Source: an uncultured Sulfurovum sp.
GTDB lineage: Bacteria > Campylobacterota > Campylobacteria > Campylobacterales > Sulfurovaceae
Direction: 5' to 3'
Assembly: GCA_902727935.1 (NCBI GenBank)
Contig: CACVAX010000011.1
Span: 1-47,155, forward strand
Length of the DNA: 47,155 nucleotides
The notes under the pieces were generated by a model. The model made no database searches. It saw only the letters and a program-made list of their open reading frames with translations, and had not been told where the DNA came from. Of the stretch, positions 34,930 to 43,430 are shown piece after piece. The position numbers and the translations under genes are program-made. How positions within the stretch are numbered: the first letter of the stretch is position 1; the number at the start of each line of letters is the position of its first letter.

Positions 34930-35502
34930 ATGGTAGAACTTTCACGAGAAACAAGAGAGACACAAATCTCTGTTAAGCTTGAACTTTATGGTCAGGGAAA
35001 ATCAACTATCAACACAGGTGTTGGATTTCTTGACCATATGTTAGAAGCCTTTTCAAAACACTCCCACATAAACTTAGAAGTCACTTGTCAAGGTGACACG
35101 CATATTGACGATCACCACTCTGTTGAAGATATTGGTATTGTTATTGGTCAGGCACTTAAGAAAGAGCTTTATCCCATTCAAAACATAGAGCGTTATGGTA
35201 ATGCAACAGTGGTGATGGATGAAGCTGCTGTGACCTGTGACTTGGACATTTCTAACCGACCTTTTTTAGTATTTGACATGCCCATGGAAGGAAAAGTCGG
35301 AAACTTTGATGTGGAGTTAGTAGAAGAGTTTTTTAGAGCCATTACCTTTAATGCATCTATGACGGTTCACCTTATTTGTGGACGAGGAACAAACAAACAT
35401 CATAGAATAGAAGCAGCTTTTAAAGCATTAGCAGTGGCACTTCGTCGTGGTGCAAGCATTAATGAAAATGCAGGAATTCCTAGTACCAAAGGGGTCTTAT
35501 GA
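34930..35502 (+). CDS. hisB: Imidazoleglycerol-phosphate dehydratase
   Basis: HisB performs step six of histidine synthesis. The Mn-binding motifs are DDHHSVEDIGI and the second-half copy TNKHHRIEAAFKALAVALR. FLDHMLEAFSKHSHINL and NRPFLVFD are conserved. At 190 aa it is the stand-alone dehydratase, without the phosphatase domain of enterobacterial HisB. AGAGGA precedes the ATG. It overlaps kdsC by 4 bases (ATGA). Confidence 0.96.
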   Translation: MVELSRETRETQISVKLELYGQGKSTINTGVGFLDHMLEAFSKHSHINLEVTCQGDTHIDDHHSVEDIGIVIGQALKKELYPIQNIERYGNATVVMDEAAVTCDLDISNRPFLVFDMPMEGKVGNFDVELVEEFFRAITFNASMTVHLICGRGTNKHHRIEAAFKALAVALRRGASINENAGIPSTKGVL

Positions 35503-35996
35503 GCATAGAACTCATAGTTTTAGATGTTGATGGAACATTAACCGATGGTAAAATTACTTATACTCAAAATGGAGATGAGGTAAAATCTTTTTCAGTAAAA
35601 GATGGTCTTGCCATTGCTTCTTGGGTAAAACTTGGTAAACATGTAGCCATTATCACAGGACGAACTTCTCACATAGTCGAACGACGAGCAAAAGAGCTGG
35701 GTATTGCCCATTTTTATCAAGGAATTCATAATAAAAAAGAAGTTTTAGAAGGGTTATTAGAAAAATTAAACCTTAGCATGGAAAATGTCGCTTCCATTGG
35801 GGATGATTTAAATGATTATTCTATGCTTGTGGCATCTAAGCTCTCTTATGTTCCTTCAGATGCTTCGATATTTGTTCAAAAAATTGCCTCGGAAGTATTA
35901 ATGGCTAAGGGGGGAGAGGCTGCTGTTCGTGAGATGATTGAAAAATTAATCATCTTAGAGAATTTAAAAGATGAGTACTTAGCTTTATGGGAATAA
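35499..35996 (+). CDS. kdsC: 3-deoxy-D-manno-octulosonate 8-phosphate phosphatase (KdsC)
   Basis: This 165-aa HAD enzyme of KDO (LPS core sugar) synthesis has the nucleophile motif LDVDGTLTDG at residues 7-16, IITGRTS as motif II and ASIGDDLNDYSML as motif IV. The C0-type small size fits the tetrameric KdsC group. It is coupled to hisB upstream and lptC downstream by overlaps, so an LPS sub-operon follows hisB. Confidence 0.93.
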   Translation: MSIELIVLDVDGTLTDGKITYTQNGDEVKSFSVKDGLAIASWVKLGKHVAIITGRTSHIVERRAKELGIAHFYQGIHNKKEVLEGLLEKLNLSMENVASIGDDLNDYSMLVASKLSYVPSDASIFVQKIASEVLMAKGGEAAVREMIEKLIILENLKDEYLALWE

Positions 35997-36520
35997 GAAT
36001 AGAGTATCTACTTATTCTAGTTGTTGGGCTACTGATATTTAGTATTTTAAATATTAACCCAACTTCATTGGCAGCTAAGTCTGCTAAAGGAAACAAAGAA
36101 GTAGAGTTTCAAAACATTGCGCTTTATGACATTAAACAAGATGAACCTGCTCAAATTATGTTTGCTTCTGATATGGTAAAATATGAAAATCATTTAGACA
36201 TGAATAATATAGATTTAAAAGATGAAAATGGCTATCAAATTTTATCCAAAAGAGCCATTTATAATGATAATTATATTTACATGGATACAGGTGTTAAAGT
36301 ATTTAATAATGATGGTTTAAAATTTTCAACTCGAAGTTTAAACTATAACATTGAGACCAAAGATATTAAAACCGTTCAGCCTTTTATGTTAGAGTTTAAT
36401 TCAAGTATTATTCAGGGTGAAAATTTGCTTTTAAACCTTGAAGATAAAAAACTTTCTGCTGATAATATTGAAGCAAAAATAGTTTTTGTTTCTAAAAAAG
36501 AGAAACTTATTCAAGAGTAA
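35987..36520 (+). CDS. lptC: LPS export protein LptC
   Basis: This 177-aa protein has a single N-terminal TM anchor (YLLILVVGLLIFSILNI) and a periplasmic beta-jellyroll region (EVEFQNIALYDI, QIMFASDMVKYENHLDMNNI, AIYNDNYIYMDTGVKVFNNDG), as in LptC/YrbK. It links LptB2FG to LptA in LPS transport. It overlaps kdsC by 10 bases. The usual lptA neighbour is absent: the gene ends 14 bases inside the opposite-strand NlpC/P60 gene. Confidence 0.85.
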   Translation: MGIRIEYLLILVVGLLIFSILNINPTSLAAKSAKGNKEVEFQNIALYDIKQDEPAQIMFASDMVKYENHLDMNNIDLKDENGYQILSKRAIYNDNYIYMDTGVKVFNNDGLKFSTRSLNYNIETKDIKTVQPFMLEFNSSIIQGENLLLNLEDKKLSADNIEAKIVFVSKKEKLIQE

Positions 36521-37841
36521 TATTGGTTAATCGGTCAATTTTATTGAGATAATTATTAAAATTCAAAGAAGTTACAGCTGTTCGTCCTAGTGCATAATGT
36601 CTTGAAGATGCTCCCCAAACGGTATGAATAATATAAGGTTCGTCTTTATATTCTCCTAAGTAAAGAACAATATGACCTTTTAAATGGAGTATACTTCCTC
36701 CCACATTCGCTGTTGTTCTTAAAAAAGTTTGCTTAGATGCTTTTGAGAGTCCTGATAGTTCAAGTTTTGCTTCTGAAACATTAGATTGTGACATTGAGTT
36801 TCTTGGTAATCTTACGCCTACGGTAGCATATATTTCCTGGATAAACTTTGAACAATCTTGTTCGCCATACATCCCACCCCAACCATAAGGGGCATGTAAA
36901 AATTTAAAGGCTTGGGTTAAAATATTTTTTGCTGTATAAGCCAAATAACCTTCATGTATATCGGTTGTTTTGACGGTTGCATTAGTGAGTACTAAGTTTC
37001 CATTGTCATCTGCCATGGGTATCATCACCATGGTCATGTCATCAAGTTTTAAAATAGAAGGGAGTTTGACCCCCATTCGCATGTAATCATGATATTCACC
37101 AGCAATACTAATGGCTGTTTTGGCAGCTGTTGTTATCACAAAGCTCTTTGCGTTTAAGTAGTTTAAAATTTCTTCTCTCTCTCCAAAAGCAAGGTTTTCT
37201 GAACGTATCCAACCCGAACTAGTAGGTCCAATACCATAGTGCCATAAACCATCATCACTAGAGTGCAAAATAGCAACAGGGGTAGCAAGGTCAAGTGCAG
37301 AGTTTTGATTACGGTCAAAGTGTATCTCATGCTGTTTTTTCAGTAATGAGAGTTCTGTTGGTACAATCTTTTGATTAGAATAAGCAGTTGTAAGGGCATA
37401 ACGTGTTTGTACTGAACTGTCTAAAAAAGTTTTGAGGTTTAATTTTTCTTTTATATCAGCATAGAACATTTGTGAAATTTTATTACCATCTTCAAAGTAG
37501 CTAACCCTCGACTTTATGCCTTTAAAGTTTGCTAAAATACTTTTTTTTACCCATGAGCTACCATAAGATTTATTAATCTCTTTAAAGAAATTTAAAGTTC
37601 CTTTTTTATGTGCCGTATTGTTATTGAATTGTATTATTTCCTTTTGGCTCATAATTATTTTATTTGGATTCTCTATTCTATCAATCCAAAACTCTGGAAT
37701 ATTCAAGTGTCTATTTCTATTGACAATAATGATGGGTTGCTTTTTCTTTGAGTTAGAGAGTAGGGGTTTGTTGTCTCCTACATCTTGACAAGAGCTAAAA
37801 AGTAAAGCTGTACATAGGGTAATTATTAGACTGTTTTTCAT
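36507..37841 (-). CDS. SH3-containing NlpC/P60 peptidase lipoprotein
   Basis: This 444-aa protein has a lipoprotein signal ending LLFSSC (Cys18). An N-terminal stabilising region (about 40-150) and SH3b-type domains with HYGIGPTSSGWI (near 215) follow. The C-terminal NlpC/P60 domain has the catalytic Cys330 in YGEQDCSKFIQE and His390 in GHIVLYLGEY. It should cut peptide stems of peptidoglycan, likely gamma-D-Glu-diaminopimelate bonds. It is anchored to a membrane and convergent with lptC. Confidence 0.9.
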   Translation of the reverse strand: MKNSLIITLCTALLFSSCQDVGDNKPLLSNSKKKQPIIIVNRNRHLNIPEFWIDRIENPNKIIMSQKEIIQFNNNTAHKKGTLNFFKEINKSYGSSWVKKSILANFKGIKSRVSYFEDGNKISQMFYADIKEKLNLKTFLDSSVQTRYALTTAYSNQKIVPTELSLLKKQHEIHFDRNQNSALDLATPVAILHSSDDGLWHYGIGPTSSGWIRSENLAFGEREEILNYLNAKSFVITTAAKTAISIAGEYHDYMRMGVKLPSILKLDDMTMVMIPMADDNGNLVLTNATVKTTDIHEGYLAYTAKNILTQAFKFLHAPYGWGGMYGEQDCSKFIQEIYATVGVRLPRNSMSQSNVSEAKLELSGLSKASKQTFLRTTANVGGSILHLKGHIVLYLGEYKDEPYIIHTVWGASSRHYALGRTAVTSLNFNNYLNKIDRLTNITLE

Positions 37842-37930
37842 TTGTAAATTATAACCAAAAACTCAATAAAAAAGGACTATAATAAATCAAGAAGTCTTCT
37901 TCTTTATTTTAGACAATCAAAGGATTTAAT

Positions 37931-38122
37931 ATGCCACAATATGAACAATTAAAAGATGCCATTGCAGCTTCAAAGACCTTAAGCAGTGAAGAGAAAACAC
38001 AAAGTGTACAACACATTGAAGAGTGGATTACAGAAGACAGAGCTTTTGGTTTGATTTATGATGAACTCATAGAAGTGAGTGAAGCGTTTAAAGAGATATT
38101 TAGAGAACTCGGACTTGTTTAA
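37931..38122 (+). CDS. Small acidic protein of unknown function
   Basis: This 63-aa protein is all-helical by appearance and acidic (SEEKTQSVQHIEEWITEDRAF, DELIEVSEAFKEIFRELG), with no signal or TM. AAAGGA lies 8 bases before the ATG, and a strong terminator follows, so it is a real single-gene unit. I do not recognise a family. Confidence 0.72.
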   Translation: MPQYEQLKDAIAASKTLSSEEKTQSVQHIEEWITEDRAFGLIYDELIEVSEAFKEIFRELGLV

Positions 38123-38130
38123 TACCACAG

Positions 38131-38149
38131 GAGTGTTCACAGAACACTC
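38131..38149 (+). terminator. Terminator after the 63-aa protein
   Basis: GAGTGTTC (38131-38138) pairs perfectly with GAACACTC (38142-38149) around a 3-base loop, followed by TTCTTCTT. Confidence 0.75.
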
Positions 38150-38206
38150 TTCTTCTTACTCCTTACTTTTTATCTAACTAAATTTTTTATTAGCATTATA
38201 TATGGT

Positions 38207-38230
38207 AAAAATTGATGTAAGTCAATTTTT
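38207..38230. promoter_or_regulatory. CRP/FNR-type palindrome upstream of nrfH
   Basis: AAAAATTGA (38207-38215) and TCAATTTTT (38222-38230) are perfect 9-bp arms around TGTAAG. The core TTGAT-GTAA-GTCAA differs from the FNR consensus TTGAT-N4-ATCAA by one base. It lies about 150 bases before the nrfH start. Control by an FNR- or NssR/NsrR-like regulator under low oxygen or nitrite is a reasonable inference. Confidence 0.65.
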
Positions 38231-38380
38231 AATTATTTATTTTAATTATAATTAACCATAATTTATATTAAATTATATGCTGTGAGTTATTTTAAAACTT
38301 TATAAATCTTATTTTTTATTAAACTGGTTCTAGCTTAGAAAATGTAGAAGATAAGACAAACGTACAAAATAGGAGGGAAT

Positions 38381-38917
38381 GTGAAAGAGAATAGTACAGT
38401 AAAAAAAGTTGCAATTTTTATATTTATAATTGCACTTATCTTCTTCGTCTACATGGCATACATTGCGAAAGCATGGTCATATTTATCCAAAGATCCCAAA
38501 GCTTGTATTAATTGTCATGCGATGAACACTCAATATGCTACTTGGCAGCATAGTGCTCATGGTGTAGCAGAAGTTACTTGTGTTGAATGTCATTTACCAA
38601 CAGACGGTTTTTTTAACAAATACAAAGCAAAAGCTGTAGATGGATGGAATCATACTTTAGCTTTTACTTTTGATACTTATGAGCATGCAATTCAAATTAG
38701 TGAAGATGGTGCGAACCGTGTACAGAAAAACTGTATTTCATGTCATAAAAGTATTACTTCCACCTTAGGAAATAATGCTGACCACTATCATAATTTTGAT
38801 GAAGAATATGTTGAGAATGGCAGAAAGTGTTGGTCTTGCCATAAAGGAACACCCCATGGAAAAGTTAGAGGTTTAACAACTACGCCAAATAATATTGGCA
38901 TTAAAGAAGTAAAATAA
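38381..38917 (+). CDS. nrfH: Cytochrome c nitrite reductase, membrane subunit NrfH
   Basis: NrfH is a tetraheme quinol dehydrogenase of the NapC/NirT family that feeds electrons from menaquinol to NrfA. It has one N-terminal TM helix (VAIFIFIIALIFFVYMAYIA) and four CxxCH heme sites: CINCH at 42, CVECH at 67, CISCH at 118 and CWSCH at 150. The CINCHAMN context provides the known unusual Met near heme 1. The length (178 aa) is normal. The start is GTG at 38381, with AGGAGG 4 bases upstream. nrfA follows 13 bases after the stop. Confidence 0.97.
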   Translation: MKENSTVKKVAIFIFIIALIFFVYMAYIAKAWSYLSKDPKACINCHAMNTQYATWQHSAHGVAEVTCVECHLPTDGFFNKYKAKAVDGWNHTLAFTFDTYEHAIQISEDGANRVQKNCISCHKSITSTLGNNADHYHNFDEEYVENGRKCWSCHKGTPHGKVRGLTTTPNNIGIKEVK

Positions 38918-38930
38918 AAAGGATAAGAAG

Positions 38931-40448
38931 ATGAAGGTAAATTACAAAATATTACTTGCAGGTTCAACTCTAGCAATTGGGGTTATGGCACTTTTAGCAG
39001 GAAGTGTGCAGGAACGAGAAGCTGAAAGAATAGCGTTGGCAACGTCACCTATTGTTCCAGAAGCTGTTCAGCATAAAAGTGAAGAGTGGGCAAAGTATTA
39101 CCCACGTCAATATGGATCATGGAAAAATACAAAAGAGAGTTCTCAACTCACTGACATGCTTAAAGAAAAGTCTCAACTTCCTATTTTATGGGCAGGATAT
39201 GGTTTTGCAAAAGATTATAATGCTCCAAGGGGTCATTACTATGCTTTACAAGACAATGTCAATACACTAAGAACAGGTGCACCAACAGATGATAAAACAG
39301 GACCTATGCCAACAGCTTGTTGGACATGTAAATCTCCTGATGTTCCTCGAATTCAAGAGCGAGATGGTGAATTGGAGTACTTTACTGGTAAATGGGCAAA
39401 ATATGGAAATGAAATTGTAAATTCAATTGGTTGTGCTAACTGTCACTCGAATGAAACTGGTGAACTAACGGTACGTGTCCCTCACTTAAACAGAGCCTTA
39501 GTAGCAGCTGGATTACCGTCATTCGAAGACTCAACACATCAAGAAAAACGTAACCTTGTGTGTGCGCAATGTCATACAGAGTACTACTTTAAAAAGACAG
39601 AATGGACAGATAAAGAGGGTAAGAAAAAAGTAGCAAAAGTAGTAACGCTTCCTTGGCATAATGGATTAACAGCAGAAGGTGCAGAGAAATATTATGATGA
39701 TCAAGGATTTACGGACTGGATACATAAAATCTCTAAAACCAAAATGTTAAAAACACAACACCCAGGTTATGAGCTATTTAAAACGGGTATTCATGGTCAA
39801 AAAGGGGTATCGTGTGCTGATTGTCACATGCCTTATACACAAGAAGGTTCAGTTAAATATTCAGATCACCAATTACAAAACCCACTTAATACCATGGATA
39901 GATCGTGTATGCCATGTCATAGAGAAAGTGAAAGTAAATTAAAAGGTATTGTGCTTCAAAAATATAAACGAAAAGAGCAACTTCATGAATTGGCAATGGA
40001 CAACTTAGCTAAAGCTCACCTAGAAACTGCAAAAGCAATGGAAATGGGTGCAACCGATGAAGAATTGGCTTCGGCAAGAGCAGATATTCGTTCTGGACAA
40101 TGGAAATGGGATTATGCTGTGGCATCTCATCCAGCATTCTTTCATGCTCCTGAAGAGACATTAAGACTTTTAGCAGTAGCTAATGAGTCAGCACAACAAG
40201 CAAGACTTAAACTAGTAACCATATTAGCAAAACATGGTCTTGTTAATTATGCTGCACCAGACTTTTCTAACAAAAAGAATTCACAAGCATTAGCAGGTGT
40301 ACCCTTGGAAAAACTAGTAGCAGCTAAAGAGAAATTTAAAGCAACACTAGAGAAAGAATGGTACAAACAAGCAGAGGCAAATGGCAACTTAAATGCTGAA
40401 AAATCTCGTAAGGGTCTTGACGAAGCAGAGACAGCTTATTCGAAATAG
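38931..40448 (+). CDS. nrfA: Cytochrome c nitrite reductase, catalytic subunit NrfA
   Basis: NrfA reduces nitrite to ammonium with six electrons in the periplasm. It is 505 aa with an N-terminal signal/anchor (KILLAGSTLAIGVMALLAGS). The catalytic heme site is the hallmark CWTCK (Cys130-Lys134), with four further sites: CANCH (168), CAQCH (211), CADCH (295) and CMPCH (326). The Ca-site region follows with VKYSDHQLQNPL. The CX2CK site needs the dedicated synthase NrfI, which is encoded next. Confidence 0.98.
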   Translation: MKVNYKILLAGSTLAIGVMALLAGSVQEREAERIALATSPIVPEAVQHKSEEWAKYYPRQYGSWKNTKESSQLTDMLKEKSQLPILWAGYGFAKDYNAPRGHYYALQDNVNTLRTGAPTDDKTGPMPTACWTCKSPDVPRIQERDGELEYFTGKWAKYGNEIVNSIGCANCHSNETGELTVRVPHLNRALVAAGLPSFEDSTHQEKRNLVCAQCHTEYYFKKTEWTDKEGKKKVAKVVTLPWHNGLTAEGAEKYYDDQGFTDWIHKISKTKMLKTQHPGYELFKTGIHGQKGVSCADCHMPYTQEGSVKYSDHQLQNPLNTMDRSCMPCHRESESKLKGIVLQKYKRKEQLHELAMDNLAKAHLETAKAMEMGATDEELASARADIRSGQWKWDYAVASHPAFFHAPEETLRLLAVANESAQQARLKLVTILAKHGLVNYAAPDFSNKKNSQALAGVPLEKLVAAKEKFKATLEKEWYKQAEANGNLNAEKSRKGLDEAETAYSK

Positions 40449-40469
40449 TCAAGTATTATTAAACAAAAT

Positions 40470-40491
40470 ATCCAAGGATTTTTCTTTGGAT
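40470..40491 (+). terminator. Hairpin after nrfA
   Basis: ATCCAA (40470-40475) pairs with TTGGAT (40486-40491), followed by GTTTCATTTT. It may reduce transcription from nrfHA into nrfI. Confidence 0.55.
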
Positions 40492-40591
40492 GTTTCATTT
40501 TAAAAGAAAGAATCTATTTCTTTAATATCTCTAGGTTTGTTCTCTTAAAATGTCAGACAGTAAAATATTTCTCATAAAAGGTTTTTGATAC

Positions 40592-42973
40592 ATGTATAAA
40601 ATATTCTCTTCTTACAAAACAACAATGCTTCTACTTCTTATCTTAGCCATAGGGGCAGGAGTAGGAACATTTATAGAGAATGATTTTGGTTCAGCAGAGG
40701 CAAAAGCTTTGGTTTATAACGCATGGTGGTATCAACTCTCTTTATTTCTAATTTCGATGAATCTTATTGTTGTTATGGAAAAAACAAAAATGTACCGTTT
40801 TAAAGCACGGATGCTTTTTCATGTGGCTTTTATTGTTATTTTATTTGGGGCTTCTCTCACGCATTACTTTGGGCTTGATGGGATGATGCACATTCGTGAG
40901 GGTGAAAAGTCTAATATTATTATGATTGGGGAAGAGAAAGTAGAAGTACCTTTTTATTTGGCATTAAAAAATTTTACCTTAACCCGTTACCCAGGTAGTA
41001 GGTCGCCTTCTGAATTTTCTTCATCAATCAAAGTGATAGACAAAGCCAATGACAAAGCATTTGAAACAGAGATTTACATGAATCATACGCTCATTTATGG
41101 TGGTTATAAGTTTTTTCAAACCTCTTATGACAATGATGAAAAAGGCACAAAACTCTCGGTAAACAAAGACCCAGGGGTAGAAGTGACTTATATTGGTTAT
41201 GCCATGCTCTTTTTAGGGCTTATTTTAAATCTTTTTGATAAGAAATCACGCTTTCAATTTTTAATTTCTAAAATCAAAAAAATGCCCATCGCTCTTTTTG
41301 TTCTCTCTTTTGGATTAGTTCTTTCTCAAACACCTCTTCATGCTTCGGATTATGTAGAAAATTATCTGAAAGAACATCAACAAAACTCTAAGGCTTTAGC
41401 CGAAGGATTTGGAACATTGGTGGTTCAAGGACCGATGGGACGTATGAAACCTTTAGATACTCAAAATCGTGAAGTACTTAACAAACTAACAGGAAAAAGT
41501 ACGTGGAGAGGCATGTCGGCCAATCAAGTTGTTTTGGGAATGTTTTCAAAACCAGAGTTGTGGAAAAAAGTGAATATTATACGCATAAAAACACCTAAAT
41601 TAAGAAGTCTTCTTGGGGTAGATAAAGCACAAAAACTACTAAAGTTTAGTGACTTTTTTGATGCCAAAGGGGTTTATAAACTCACCAAAGAAGTAGACCG
41701 TGCCAACCAACTTGTTCCTTCAAAAAGAGGCACGTATGAACGTGACCTTATTCATGCCGATGAACGGCTTAATATTGCATTTATGTCTTACAGAGGGGTT
41801 CTTTTAACCATTTTTCCTCTTCCTAACAATGAACGTAATAAATGGGTAGATTTTAAAACCATGTTTAGTTTGGTGAACCATAGTGAGGTCAAACGGGCTA
41901 TAAGTCGCCTCTTAGATGCAAGCTATAATCGTCAGTACGATAAAGGGTTTTCTTTTATAGAAAGCATTAAAGCCTACCAAAAAGAGTTTGGTCAAGCTGT
42001 TATGCCCAAACAAGAAAAATTGGACATAGAAATAGGATTTAATCAAATATCACTCTTTTTTAAGCTCTCTATAGCCTATCTAATTTTTGGTTTATTTCTT
42101 TTAATCTATGGCTTAAGTTCCATGTTTTATAACAGACTTATGGCTACTAAGGTAAAAAATAGTTTTATTGTTATTGCGTTAATACTTTTTCTACTCCATA
42201 CCTGTGGAATTGCCCTACGTTGGTACATTGGAGGCTATGCACCCATTTCTAACACTTATGAAACCATGCTCTATATTGCTTACGTTTCTGTGCTTACCTC
42301 TCTTCTTTTTTTACGCAGTTCTATCATGGCACTTTCTGCTTCATTTATGATGGCAGGCATCTTTGTTTTTTCAGCCTATTTAGGCGAAATAGACCCAGAA
42401 ATTACTAATCTAGTACCAGTTTTAAAGTCTTATTGGTTAAGTATTCATGTTTCTGTTATTACAGGGAGTTATGGCTTTTTTGGGGTAGGAGCAATGTTAG
42501 GACTCATTACGCTTTTTCTCTATATGTTACGCCATCAAAAACGTCCACATATTGACACGCATATTAAAAACATTACTTATATCAATGAAGTAGCATTAAC
42601 ATTAGGATTAACCCTTTTAGTCATTGGTAACTTCTTAGGAGGTATTTGGGCAAATGAGAGTTGGGGGCGTTATTGGGGTTGGGACCCTAAAGAGACATGG
42701 GCTTACATTTCTATCTTGGTTTATGTGATGGTATTGCATATGCGATTGCTTAAAAAATTCTATACGCCCTATCTGTTTGCTGTACTTTCCATACTCTCTT
42801 TCTTCTCCATACTCATGACCTATTTTGGGGTCAACTTTTATCTTGCAGGAATGCACTCTTACGCCACAGGTGACCCTGTACCCATTCCAACATGGGTCTA
42901 TGTAACCACAGGCATTGTTTTAGCCATTATACTTATGGCTTACCCTAAACGAAAATTAAACTCAAAGGATTAA
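40592..42973 (+). CDS. nrfI: Fused CcsB-CcsA cytochrome c synthase (NrfI-type)
   Basis: This system II heme-attachment protein exports heme and joins it to apocytochromes. The N-terminal ResB/CcsB-like part (about 1-260) has TM helices near 8-27, 43-57, 73-92 and 205-220. A periplasmic domain follows a second signal-like helix (IALFVLSFGLVLSQTPLHAS). The C-terminal CcsA part (about 480-790) has multiple TM helices and the WWD heme motif WGRYWGWDPKETWAY near residue 690. At 793 aa it looks shorter than typical CcsBA proteins. Its place after nrfHA fits NrfI of Wolinella, which serves the CX2CK site. Confidence 0.92.
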   Translation: MYKIFSSYKTTMLLLLILAIGAGVGTFIENDFGSAEAKALVYNAWWYQLSLFLISMNLIVVMEKTKMYRFKARMLFHVAFIVILFGASLTHYFGLDGMMHIREGEKSNIIMIGEEKVEVPFYLALKNFTLTRYPGSRSPSEFSSSIKVIDKANDKAFETEIYMNHTLIYGGYKFFQTSYDNDEKGTKLSVNKDPGVEVTYIGYAMLFLGLILNLFDKKSRFQFLISKIKKMPIALFVLSFGLVLSQTPLHASDYVENYLKEHQQNSKALAEGFGTLVVQGPMGRMKPLDTQNREVLNKLTGKSTWRGMSANQVVLGMFSKPELWKKVNIIRIKTPKLRSLLGVDKAQKLLKFSDFFDAKGVYKLTKEVDRANQLVPSKRGTYERDLIHADERLNIAFMSYRGVLLTIFPLPNNERNKWVDFKTMFSLVNHSEVKRAISRLLDASYNRQYDKGFSFIESIKAYQKEFGQAVMPKQEKLDIEIGFNQISLFFKLSIAYLIFGLFLLIYGLSSMFYNRLMATKVKNSFIVIALILFLLHTCGIALRWYIGGYAPISNTYETMLYIAYVSVLTSLLFLRSSIMALSASFMMAGIFVFSAYLGEIDPEITNLVPVLKSYWLSIHVSVITGSYGFFGVGAMLGLITLFLYMLRHQKRPHIDTHIKNITYINEVALTLGLTLLVIGNFLGGIWANESWGRYWGWDPKETWAYISILVYVMVLHMRLLKKFYTPYLFAVLSILSFFSILMTYFGVNFYLAGMHSYATGDPVPIPTWVYVTTGIVLAIILMAYPKRKLNSKD

Positions 42974-42974
42974 C

Positions 42975-43355
42975 ATGAAAAAAATTGCTCTAATAACAGT
43001 GCTTTTAATAATAACTATTCAAGCAGAAACACTCAAAGATTTTATGGTCACACAGGATAGTAATAAAACGCTAACTGTGGAAGACATTAATAACTCAACA
43101 ACGGCTAAACTATACTATCAAGGGGAGGTAATGACAGTGGAACATGGAGGAGCTTACACCTATATAGAAGTAAAAGAGCAAACGCAAAAAACCTTTTGGA
43201 TCGCTGTCACCAATTCTGATGTAAAAATAGGAGATTTTGTACGCTTTCAAAAAGAGCTTGTGATGAGAGACTTTAAAAGTAAAGCCCTAAAAAGAACTTT
43301 TGATGAGTTAATGTTTGCTTCAGGTTTACAGTATAGGGTTGTAAAGAAAGACTAA
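42975..43355 (+). CDS. nrfJ: NrfJ-like periplasmic protein
   Basis: This 126-aa protein has a signal peptide (MKKIALITVLLIITIQA) and a beta-rich domain with GEVMTVEHGGAYTYIEVKE, FWIAVTNSDVKIGDFVRF and RDFKSKALKRTFDELMFASG. This resembles small OB-fold-like exported proteins often found next to c-type cytochrome genes. It starts one base after the nrfI stop, in the place of nrfJ in the Wolinella nrfHAIJ operon. The name is by position and general similarity. The role is not established. Confidence 0.75.
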   Translation: MKKIALITVLLIITIQAETLKDFMVTQDSNKTLTVEDINNSTTAKLYYQGEVMTVEHGGAYTYIEVKEQTQKTFWIAVTNSDVKIGDFVRFQKELVMRDFKSKALKRTFDELMFASGLQYRVVKKD

Positions 43356-43430
43356 GTTGGATGTTTTTTATTACTCAGAACTTTTTGCTACAATTCCACT
43401 AATAAATTAGCGTTTTCCAAGGGTATATTA

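Noticed and set aside
43356-43430. Cobalamin or SAM riboswitch before metH
   Set aside because: The gap is only 75 bases and shows no conserved B12-box or SAM-I core.
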